A stretch of 6,002 nt of DNA. Origin: 66-474 sp035688305 (GTDB taxonomy: Bacteria > Pseudomonadota > Gammaproteobacteria > Xanthomonadales > Rhodanobacteraceae). The position numbers were made by a program, and so were the translations under genes. Below, in pieces: positions 1 through 5,752 of this stretch (position 1 is its first letter; the number at the start of each line of letters is the position of its first letter). The notes beneath the pieces are model-generated. The model worked only from the letters and a program-made list of their open reading frames with translations, was not told where the DNA came from and made no database searches. The stretch lies in contig DASSNC010000148.1 in the NCBI GenBank assembly GCA_035688305.1, forward strand, positions 1-6,002. Reading direction: 5' to 3'.

Positions 1-40
1 TGGGTGAAAGGCTCCAGGCAAACCCTCGTTCCGCATCCAC
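1..40 (-). CDS. possible 5' end of a further minus-strand gene, cut by window edge
   Basis: Just after the stop of the flavin reductase-like gene (TGA at 44-42) the minus strand offers a GTG at 40-38 and, in another frame, an ATG at 36-34. Both frames stay open to the window edge, giving at most 13 residues (MDAERGFAWSLSP or MRNEGLPGAFHP). Tight spacing like that between the two upstream genes would fit another operon member. There is no clear Shine-Dalgarno sequence and far too little protein to recognise, so this is only a placeholder for a gene that may continue to the left. Confidence 0.2.
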   Translation of the reverse strand, partial: MDAERGFAWSLSP

Positions 41-41
41 G

Positions 42-965
42 TCAGGCATCCGCAAATGGCGTTGCGAACCGGCGGCGCCAATCCCGGTGAAAACCTGCCG
101 TGTGGTGCAGTTGCACGCCTTCCCCGGGATTGTCGTCGGCAACGATGCGGCAAAGAAAGAAAATGTGCGAGCCGATCTCCCGGTGGTGCACGATGGCCAA
201 CTCCAGGATACGAAGCGCATCGGCCATCACTGGAATGCCGAATTCCCGGGAGGGTCGAACAGGAAGCGAAAGCTCGGTCCAGTCGCCGAGTGGCCGCTTG
301 TGATGCTCGGCGAGCTGGTAAACGGTCGTCTTCAACTCCGCGGGAACGCCGGACAACGTGACCCGCCGCACTTCCCGCATGACGGGCGCGGAGACATTGG
401 TGCTGCGCAGGGCCAGAGAAAAGAACCCGCCCCGCTGCAGTGGACCGATCAGGTCCATCGGGAAGATGTTCCTGTGCCCCAGCGTCTCGACGGAGACCAG
501 AACGACCGGCCGCGGACACAGGTAGGCAATCATCAGTTGCTGGGCCGCGTTGGGTTCCATGCCCGGGTTGTGCGGCGATCGATTTTTCAGCATTGCGCGA
601 TTCTGGAGCCACGCATTCCACGATCGCCGCAGCCAGCCCAGGCAGTAATGCTCGCCACCTGCAACGAGGTAGAAGCCAACTGGCATCTCTGCGGCGCCAA
701 TCGGCGCCGTTCGCTGCAGTCGCAGGATGCCGAGCATCCGGCCTGTGGCGGTGTCGCGGTATTCAAGTTCCGGCGAGGGGCCAGCATCCAGGCTGGTCGC
801 GATCATCAGCGGCTTGAGCGAAGCCACGGTGTGATCCGCGGTGACGTCGATCATTTCGCGGTCCCAGCGCAAGGCAGCGCTGACCAACGTTTGCGGTGGA
901 ACCACGGCAACCGGAGACCATTGCGGCAATGGACGTACCAGCGGCCTTATCCAGTCCTTCCACAT
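42..965 (-). CDS. flavin reductase-like (FMN-binding split-barrel) domain protein with extra N-terminal region, 307 aa
   Basis: The C-terminal half (about residues 144-275) reads like the flavin reductase-like split barrel: PRPVVLVSVETLG near 151-163, an FFSLALRSTN strand at 181-190, a strand-rich APVMREVRRVTLSG stretch near 193-206, and REIGSHIFFLCRIVADD at 262-278, where this family has its Gly-Ser/His-Phe signature. Such proteins bind FMN or FAD and either reduce free flavin with NAD(P)H for a partner enzyme or use bound flavin themselves. Usual members are about 160-220 residues. Here about 140 extra N-terminal residues, with an aromatic patch around 98-121 (FYLVAGGEHYCLGWLRRSWN), match nothing I recognise. 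The frame is open up to 1073, but that extension lies inside the methyltransferase gene, so the ATG at 965-963 is chosen. It lies one base after that gene's TGA, which suggests translational coupling. The upstream ribosome site is weak (GGCGGG). The fold call is fairly safe; the reaction and partner are unknown. Confidence 0.8.
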   Translation of the reverse strand: MWKDWIRPLVRPLPQWSPVAVVPPQTLVSAALRWDREMIDVTADHTVASLKPLMIATSLDAGPSPELEYRDTATGRMLGILRLQRTAPIGAAEMPVGFYLVAGGEHYCLGWLRRSWNAWLQNRAMLKNRSPHNPGMEPNAAQQLMIAYLCPRPVVLVSVETLGHRNIFPMDLIGPLQRGGFFSLALRSTNVSAPVMREVRRVTLSGVPAELKTTVYQLAEHHKRPLGDWTELSLPVRPSREFGIPVMADALRILELAIVHHREIGSHIFFLCRIVADDNPGEGVQLHHTAGFHRDWRRRFATPFADA

Positions 966-966
966 C

Positions 967-1593
967 TCACACCCGCCGGAACAAGAGGAACATATAGAGG
1001 TGGCTCGCCAATCCGAAGCGGGGCACGCGACGCTCCGGCCGGAAATACGGCGATGCGGCGCGTGCGACGACATGCGGCGCGTAACGATGGATGCGGCTTT
1101 CCCCGGGGCTGGGATAGCAGCCGCTTCGCACGAGATTCGGCATGTTCATCCACCACCAGCGATGACGTGCATCGCCGAGGTACCAGGGGCTCAGCATGCT
1201 GGCCAGCAAGAATCCTCCGCCGTCGATCACCCGCGCAAGTTCCTCGAAGAGTGATCGGTGATCCACGATGTGATTGAGAACCGCGAAGTTCGCCGTGACA
1301 GCCTGCACCTTGTGCACGAGGGGACGGGTTACCGGAATGACCGTCTCGCGAGCGATCTCGTCGCGGCAATGGCGCACCAGGCAGTCGCGCATCACTTGCG
1401 AAGGTTCATACGCGAAAGTCGGGTGCCCGTTGGCGGCAAAAAACCTGGCATCGAGGCCGGTCCCCGCGCCGAAGTCGAGCACGCGGGCTCCGCTTGGCAG
1501 CAAATCCAGCGCCATCCTTTGAAAGCGCCCTCGCACTCTTCGGTCCCGCCGCGAGCGCAGCATGAATTCGTGGTACTGCTGTCCGGTGTGCAC
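967..1593 (-). CDS. class I SAM-dependent methyltransferase, 208 aa
   Basis: A small Rossmann-fold methyltransferase. Motif I is VLDFGAGTGLDA at residues 38-49, the glycine-rich loop that holds S-adenosylmethionine. An acidic residue at the end of strand 2 (E63 in AYEPSQVM) would bind the ribose. A motif IV-like strand, ANFAVLNHIVD, sits at 101-111, and the post-motif helix and strand LARVIDGGGFLLASM at 119-133. The C-terminal part is rich in aromatic and basic residues (RWWWMNMPN at 145-153) and probably shapes the acceptor site. The acceptor cannot be deduced. The start is GTG at 1593-1591, preceded by AAGGCGG with 8 bases between. The same frame is open about 15 more codons upstream to a TAG but has no better start there. 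The gene follows a 251-bp gap after the glycosyltransferase and is directly followed, one base later, by the flavin reductase-like gene, so these two probably form a translational unit. Confidence 0.9.
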   Translation of the reverse strand: MHTGQQYHEFMLRSRRDRRVRGRFQRMALDLLPSGARVLDFGAGTGLDARFFAANGHPTFAYEPSQVMRDCLVRHCRDEIARETVIPVTRPLVHKVQAVTANFAVLNHIVDHRSLFEELARVIDGGGFLLASMLSPWYLGDARHRWWWMNMPNLVRSGCYPSPGESRIHRYAPHVVARAASPYFRPERRVPRFGLASHLYMFLLFRRV

Positions 1594-1844
1594 GCGGCCA
1601 ACCGCCTTGCCATGGGCGAAGCTGTTCGAAGATGGCTATGGTGATTGCCGTTGGATGCAGGAAAGGTTGCATCGGCATCGGGTCCACGATCGAACCGCGT
1701 GAACTTTCAGGCCACCGCCAAGCGGGGCCCGGCGGATGCCGGCGGTGCCGAGGCTGTCGTCGACATCGCTCGAAAGGTCATTCCGCAAGATGGTTTGGGG
1801 TCAACCTGGAACTGCCTTTCGCCGCGACGACGATCCAGGTACCT
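1594..1844. other. 251-bp gap between glycosyltransferase and methyltransferase genes
   Basis: No frame here gives a convincing protein on either strand. Short frames overlap the neighbouring genes and have the composition of chance GC-rich ORFs. The minus strand has a TTGACC at 1804-1799, but no good -10 element follows at the right distance, so a promoter is not called. A GC-rich dyad (arms 1741-1747 and 1713-1719, no T tract) could form an RNA hairpin between the two transcription units. The gap is long compared with the overlaps elsewhere in this gene row, so it could hold a promoter or a gene remnant. Confidence 0.5.
1602..1608 (-). promoter_or_regulatory. ribosome binding site of the methyltransferase gene
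   Basis: AAGGCGG on the minus strand ends 8 bases before the GTG at 1593. It is the best ribosome-site match near any start in this frame and is the reason for choosing GTG 1593 over the later ATG at residue 11. Confidence 0.45.
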
Positions 1845-2750
1845 TCACTTCCATCCCGCCGCCCGCGCCGCGCATCGCGCCGCCGTTCTCCATATCGTGC
1901 GGTTGCAAGGCGCGTCACGCGTGGCGCGGACAAGCGCGGTGAACGCAGCCCGGTGCGATCTTTCCCGCGACAGGGCACTCGCTTGTCCTGCCAGTTGCAT
2001 CGCACATTGACGCAAGCAGAGCGCCCGTATTTCCGGGTTGGTTGCTGCCGCCGCGGCCTTGCGGAATACGCGTTCATGGGCAGCGTAAAGGTCCACTTGA
2101 CGCAGGCGTGCGGTGGTACGTCCGGCATGTTCACGAACCCAAACCAGATTCTCGGGCAACGCACACGCGTTGTGCGTGGCGAGTCGCAGCGCGAAGTCGT
2201 AATCGGAACGGACCGGGAGCGTTTCGTCGAACCCTCCGATCTCGTCGATCAGCGAACGTTGCACTAGCATCGTCACCACCGATACCGCGACTTCGAACCT
2301 GAGCAGGCGCTCGAGGATATGCCCGGAAACCGGCCTGCCCAGCAGGGCCGAGCGCGCAGGCAGCGGGCTCTCGTCCGCAGCCACCACCAAGTATCCCGTG
2401 TAGCTCCACCGGCAAGTCGGATGCGCGGCGAGTCGCTGCCGTTGCAATGCCAGTTTTTCGGGCAGCCACAGGTCGTCCGAATCGAGGAACGCCACCCAGT
2501 CGCCGCGGACGTGCCGGAGGCCCGCGCTGCGCGCCGAGGTGAGATTGCCGCGATGTTCGAGCCAGACCGGCCGCACGCGCGGATCCTCGATCGCTTCGAG
2601 GTAATCGCGCGTGGCATCGGTCGACCCGTCATCCACGACGATGAGTTCGAAATCGCGATGAGTCTGCGCGAGGACCGAAGCGACCGCCCTGCGCAGAAGC
2701 GGCAGGCGATTCCAGGTCGGAAGGATGACGGAAACCTCAGGCTTCCTCAT
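1845..2750 (-). CDS. glycosyltransferase family 2 (GT-A fold), 301 aa
   Basis: A typical soluble family 2 glycosyltransferase that moves a sugar from a nucleotide sugar to an acceptor with inversion. The N-terminus is VSVILPTWNRLPLLRRAVAS (residues 6-25). It is followed by VVDDGSTDATRDYL (38-51), the nucleotide-binding acidic strand, and WVAFLDSDDLWLPEKL (85-100), in which D90/D92 form the metal-binding DXD motif. GGFDETLPVRSDYDFALRL (172-190) is the acceptor-side segment, where the usual Glu-Asp pair reads Ser-Asp (S182, D183). The last 80 residues are helical, Arg/Ala-rich and have no evident membrane span, so a cytoplasmic or peripheral enzyme is expected. The ATG at 2750-2748 overlaps the end of the nucleotidyltransferase gene by 14 bp and has an excellent ribosome site. 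Donor and acceptor sugars cannot be read from the sequence. The neighbours suggest decoration of a polysaccharide, lipid or peptide product. Confidence 0.93.
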   Translation of the reverse strand: MRKPEVSVILPTWNRLPLLRRAVASVLAQTHRDFELIVVDDGSTDATRDYLEAIEDPRVRPVWLEHRGNLTSARSAGLRHVRGDWVAFLDSDDLWLPEKLALQRQRLAAHPTCRWSYTGYLVVAADESPLPARSALLGRPVSGHILERLLRFEVAVSVVTMLVQRSLIDEIGGFDETLPVRSDYDFALRLATHNACALPENLVWVREHAGRTTARLRQVDLYAAHERVFRKAAAAATNPEIRALCLRQCAMQLAGQASALSRERSHRAAFTALVRATRDAPCNRTIWRTAARCAARAAGWK

Positions 2751-4032
2751 GGGCAGTGGCCTCCTCGATCCGGTCGGCGACCGTCGCTCCGGATTCCCGA
2801 ACTACCGCCGTATCGGGATTTCTGCCCGCGACCGGTGCCTTGCTTTCCAGCGCCATGCGCACCACATGCATCATGTCCATCCGCGGCACCTTGCGGGTCA
2901 GCCAGGTGAGGATCCGCCTTCGCTGCGTGGCCGTGACCCAATTGCCGTCGTGAAGCCACAATTGCGTGCGGGTCATGTCCGCACGCTCGCGTCTTTTTTC
3001 GGCCGACGGTCGGATGCGGGCGGCGATGAAGCGCACCGCGTCGGGTGCGCCACGCGACCATTCGATGCCCGGGAACGCGTGCAGCCACAATTCGGAACAC
3101 GAAACCTTCGTGAGGGTCTGCCGGCGCGAGACCGCACACAGCAACGGCGGGCAATCGCGCGCCAACGTGGCGAGCACGACATCGGGGATTGCATCCCTGT
3201 AATAGCGCGCCACCAGGCGCAAAGGTGGCAACGCCCACCAGCACGCGCCGCCTTGCCACAGAAACACCCACTCCTCGGGCGGCATGCTCCGCGCCAGCAA
3301 CGCAATGTCGTGCAGATGCATCAGGCGCAGGCTGCGTCCGCAGATGTTGCCCGCTGCATGCAGCAGCAGATGCGCAAGCAACGCGCCGCGCGACAGGTAG
3401 GGGTTCAAACCGGGTTCGGAATTGCGCGGACGGATCCGTTCGGTGATATCGATGACGGATACCGGCAGGCGTTCGCGGATGCGGGTGTGCAATTCGATGT
3501 TGACGGGCGTGTCGCGATGTTCGCCCAGCACCGCGGGCGGTGATCCCGTCGCCGGTTTAAAGACCCGGTGCCGCCAGTGGTCGAACGACTGCACGTATCC
3601 GGTTTCCTGCATCAGCCGGGTCGCTGCATCGATATCGTCTGCATCGATCAGGAGATCGATGTCGGCCATCGGCCTGTCGCCTGCTGCGTAGATACCGAGC
3701 GCGTGCAACGCGGCGCCCTTCAGCGGAGTCACCGCCAGCCCGGCGTCACGGGCCAGCGCATCGATCTGCGCCAGCAGGGCCGCGATCCTGGCGTGGCGGA
3801 TCGCAACGTGTTGCCTCTGGTCTTCCAGAAACCTTCGCCAGTGCGGACCCGCCCAGCCGGAACTTTTCCACAGCAACGGCGAGACCCCGTGCGCAGCCGC
3901 GGCCGCCATTGCCAGCCGCCATTCGAGATCGCTCCACGCCGGCGTCGCACTGCCGGGGTGCGCCAGTTCCGAGGCAATCGCCTCGGTGGTGCGGTACAGG
4001 CCCGCCCTAATGGTTCTGAGCGGTGGCAACAC
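2737..4032 (-). CDS. NTP_transf_5-type nucleotidyltransferase family protein, about 431 aa
   Basis: This protein has the layout of the uncharacterised nucleotidyltransferase family NTP_transf_5. Counting from GTG 4032, a helical start with LEWRLAMAAAAAHGVSPLL near 36-54 leads to PLKGAAL (103-109). R120-P-M-A-D124-I-D126-LLI follows, the paired aspartates of a DNA polymerase beta-type nucleotidyltransferase, and then VNIELH (177-182), whose E180 probably supplies the third acidic ligand. RLMHLHDIALL (236-246) matches the helical segment usual in this family. The roughly 130 C-terminal residues are basic and unassigned. Known relatives near HprK-like kinases in some lasso peptide clusters modify a phosphorylated product; the substrate here is unknown. 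Start choice is uncertain: the frame is open to a TTG at 4050, GTG is at 4032 and TTG at 4029, none with a good ribosome site. The first ATG (3909) would cut into the domain. Any of the early starts overlaps the radical SAM gene, consistent with coupled translation. Confidence 0.85.
   Translation of the reverse strand: MLPPLRTIRAGLYRTTEAIASELAHPGSATPAWSDLEWRLAMAAAAAHGVSPLLWKSSGWAGPHWRRFLEDQRQHVAIRHARIAALLAQIDALARDAGLAVTPLKGAALHALGIYAAGDRPMADIDLLIDADDIDAATRLMQETGYVQSFDHWRHRVFKPATGSPPAVLGEHRDTPVNIELHTRIRERLPVSVIDITERIRPRNSEPGLNPYLSRGALLAHLLLHAAGNICGRSLRLMHLHDIALLARSMPPEEWVFLWQGGACWWALPPLRLVARYYRDAIPDVVLATLARDCPPLLCAVSRRQTLTKVSCSELWLHAFPGIEWSRGAPDAVRFIAARIRPSAEKRRERADMTRTQLWLHDGNWVTATQRRRILTWLTRKVPRMDMMHVVRMALESKAPVAGRNPDTAVVRESGATVADRIEEATAHEEA
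2760..2766 (-). promoter_or_regulatory. strong ribosome binding site of the glycosyltransferase gene
   Basis: GAGGAGG on the minus strand lies 9 bases before the ATG at 2750, inside the 3' end of the nucleotidyltransferase gene. It is the best Shine-Dalgarno match in the window and supports both the start and independent reinitiation of the glycosyltransferase. Confidence 0.8.
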
Positions 4033-5518
4033 GGCGCAGCGGTGCGGCAAGTTTGCGGGAAGGCGCCGGCGCCGGCGTCGCGTCGGGGTTGCGGTGCAGG
4101 GGTTCGCTCGCGATCAACGCATTCCATTGCGCATCCAGCGCAGCAAATGCCTGTCCCAGGGATTGGGGCGAACCGGCGTCGCGCGATTGCTGCAGGGCAA
4201 CCTGCTCGTGCAGCAGGTCGCGTATGCGGCGATAGAACGTGGAATCGTAGGTGCCGCGGAACATCATGGCCAGCTCGCCACTGTCGCGCCAGTGGGTCTT
4301 GTCACCGAGCTGGGCCTTCACCTGCTCGAAGAATGCGGTGCCCGGAAGCGGGTACGACACACTGACGCCGATGTCATCGGGTGCGGCTAGCGTGACCAGT
4401 TCGCGGGTCGCGAGCAGATCCGACAGTTGCTCGCCGAGATAGCCGAGCTGGATGAAGAAGCCGACGCGGATGCCGTGCGCGCCGAGCCGCTTGCGTGCGT
4501 CGATCAGCCGGGTGACCCGCGTGCCCTTGGCCATCGAGTCGAGCACGCGCTGGCTGCCGCTCTCCGCGCCGATCCAGGCCTCCGCGCAACCGGCGCGTTC
4601 GAGTGCGGCGGCCATCGGTTCGGTCGCGAGGTCGGCGCGGGTCTGGATCGTGAACGGTACCCCGCCGTCGTCCTCGCGCAGGCGTTCGGCGAATGCGTTC
4701 ACCCAGTCGCCGTGGAATCCGAAGATGTCATCGGCGAACCAGATATGGTCGGGGCGGAAGGCGCGCTTCAGGTAGCTCATTTCCACGGCGACTTCGCCGG
4801 CGTCGCGGCGCAGGTAATGGTTGCCCCAGATCGGCTTGGCGCACCAGTTGCAGTGGAACGGGCAACCGCGCGAGGCGGTCATGTTGAGGCTGAAGTAACC
4901 ATGTCGTTCCAGCCACAGCGTCCGGTAGCGTTCGATGTCGACAAGGTCCCAGGCTGGGAGGCCGGCGAGTCGCGCATCCGGCGGCTGGGTGCCGAGGCGG
5001 GCCGTTCGCGGTTCCCCGCCGTCGCGGGTGGAAACGCCGGAAATGCCAGCCACCCAGCCTTGGGTATCGATGTCCGGACCCATGTCCAGTCGTTCGATCA
5101 ACCGGGCGAGCGCCGCGATGCCTTCGCCCACCAGCACGACGTCGGCGCCTGCGGCAAGGAAAACCTCCGGGTGATCGGAAGCGTCCGAACCGGCGACGAT
5201 CACCCGCGCGCCGCGAGCGCGTGCCGATGCAATCATCCGGCATGCGGCGTCGCGCATCCGGCCAAGGCACATCTTGGTCAGGAAGTTGAAGTTGTCCTCA
5301 TACAGGACCACGACGTCCGGTTCGGCGATCGGCAGGGATCTTTCGTACGCCTCGACGCCATCGGCGAGCATCGCATCAAACAGTGCGACAGCGTGTCCCA
5401 TCCGCCGCAGCAGTGCGGCAATCCCGATGGTCGCGAGCGGGGGATAGGGCTTGCCGCGTTCCCGTTGCTTGGGGTCGTATTCCAGAAAGTAGGAGTGGGT
5501 GACCTGGATCTGCAACAT
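4007..5518 (-). CDS. radical SAM protein with N-terminal B12-binding-type domain, 503 aa
   Basis: The N-terminal domain (about 1-145) has the cobalamin-binding-type Rossmann pattern: PPLATIGIAALLRRMGHAVA (26-45), PDVVVLYE near 67-74, and VVLVGEGIAALARLIE (127-142). The radical SAM barrel starts with TASRGCPFHCNWCAKP (214-229), where C219, C223 and C226 form the CxxxCxxC site for the [4Fe-4S] cluster that cleaves S-adenosylmethionine. Later signatures are HIWFADDIFGFH (258-269), PFTIQTRADL (288-297) and WIGAESGSQRVLDSMAKGT (315-333). The DxHxxG motif that coordinates cobalamin base-off is not seen; the equivalent place reads D48-A-M-L-A-D-G without His, so B12 may bind differently or not at all. 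The last 40 residues are a Pro/Ala/Arg tail. The frame is open to a TTG at 5575, but the ATG at 5518 fits the family start and follows AGAAGG. Members of this superfamily perform methylations, cyclisations or other radical steps in lipid and natural-product pathways; the substrate here is unknown. It is first in the leftward gene row. Confidence 0.93.
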   Translation of the reverse strand: MLQIQVTHSYFLEYDPKQRERGKPYPPLATIGIAALLRRMGHAVALFDAMLADGVEAYERSLPIAEPDVVVLYEDNFNFLTKMCLGRMRDAACRMIASARARGARVIVAGSDASDHPEVFLAAGADVVLVGEGIAALARLIERLDMGPDIDTQGWVAGISGVSTRDGGEPRTARLGTQPPDARLAGLPAWDLVDIERYRTLWLERHGYFSLNMTASRGCPFHCNWCAKPIWGNHYLRRDAGEVAVEMSYLKRAFRPDHIWFADDIFGFHGDWVNAFAERLREDDGGVPFTIQTRADLATEPMAAALERAGCAEAWIGAESGSQRVLDSMAKGTRVTRLIDARKRLGAHGIRVGFFIQLGYLGEQLSDLLATRELVTLAAPDDIGVSVSYPLPGTAFFEQVKAQLGDKTHWRDSGELAMMFRGTYDSTFYRRIRDLLHEQVALQQSRDAGSPQSLGQAFAALDAQWNALIASEPLHRNPDATPAPAPSRKLAAPLRRVATAQNH

Positions 5519-5752
5519 CGGCGGGGAGCCTTCTGGGACGCCGTCCCGAACAGCGCATGAGGGTGAGTGCCGCAACCCGTGCTGCAGGTTGCCGGTCGTG
5601 TTCCGGCTGTCGCTTGCACCGGAGGCGCAACTTTTTTCATCCGGTTTCGCACCTACGGTGCCATCCGGAGATTGCGCATCGTGCGGTCAAACCTGGAGCC
5701 TTCGATCGATCGCCAGGGCACGGTCCATGGTGGCGATCGGTGTCATCGGAAG
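5519..5752. promoter_or_regulatory. divergent intergenic control region
   Basis: This 234-bp stretch separates the leftward radical SAM gene from the rightward HprK-like fragment and should carry promoters for both. It holds a T6 run at 5632-5637, unusual in this GC-rich window. It also has an inverted repeat ACCGGA (5618-5623)/TCCGGT (5640-5645) around that run, a CATCCGG direct repeat (5638-5644 and 5662-5668) and the dyad next to the radical SAM start. I could not assign -35/-10 boxes with confidence. Short frames crossing it do not look like genes. The left end of the region would shrink if the divergent gene starts at the GTG at 5681. Confidence 0.5.
5529..5550 (-). promoter_or_regulatory. 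inverted repeat overlapping the radical SAM ribosome binding site
   Basis: On the minus strand TTCGGGAC (5550-5543), a 3-base loop, GTCCC (5539-5535), a bulged A and GAA (5533-5531) can form an 8-bp stem. The right arm runs into AGAAGG (5534-5529), the probable ribosome site 10 bases before the ATG at 5518. It could act as an RNA hairpin masking the site or as a protein-binding operator. The pairing is visible in the sequence; the function is inferred. Confidence 0.4.

Noticed and set aside
87..1277. 396-residue plus-strand open frame
   Set aside because: It is antisense to two recognisable genes (flavin reductase-like and methyltransferase), and its Arg/Pro/Gln-rich translation shows no family motif. 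Long antisense frames are expected in GC-rich DNA with strong third-position bias.
1713..1747. GC-rich dyad considered as a transcription terminator after the glycosyltransferase gene
   Set aside because: The arms are only 7 bp, the loop is 21 bases with a competing inner hairpin, and no T tract follows on the minus strand.
2725..3543. 272-residue plus-strand open frame
   Set aside because: Antisense to the nucleotidyltransferase gene, with His/Arg/Gln-rich random-looking translation.
4058..4076. GCGCCG-type short repeat
   Set aside because: It is explained by the Ala/Pro-rich C-terminal tail of the radical SAM protein (TPAPAPS) and is not a separate repeat element.
4427..5560. 377-residue plus-strand open frame
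   Set aside because: It lies opposite the radical SAM gene, whose cluster and barrel motifs are clear; the plus translation has no recognisable domain.
5278..5640. Minus-strand frame beginning MKKVAPPVQATAG, considered as a secreted or precursor peptide
   Set aside because: It has no ribosome site, lacks a hydrophobic signal segment and a stop at peptide length, and runs about 240 bp into the radical SAM gene in another frame.
5703..5712. CGATCGATCG palindrome
   Set aside because: A short self-complementary run of this kind is common in GC-rich proteobacterial DNA and has no supporting context.
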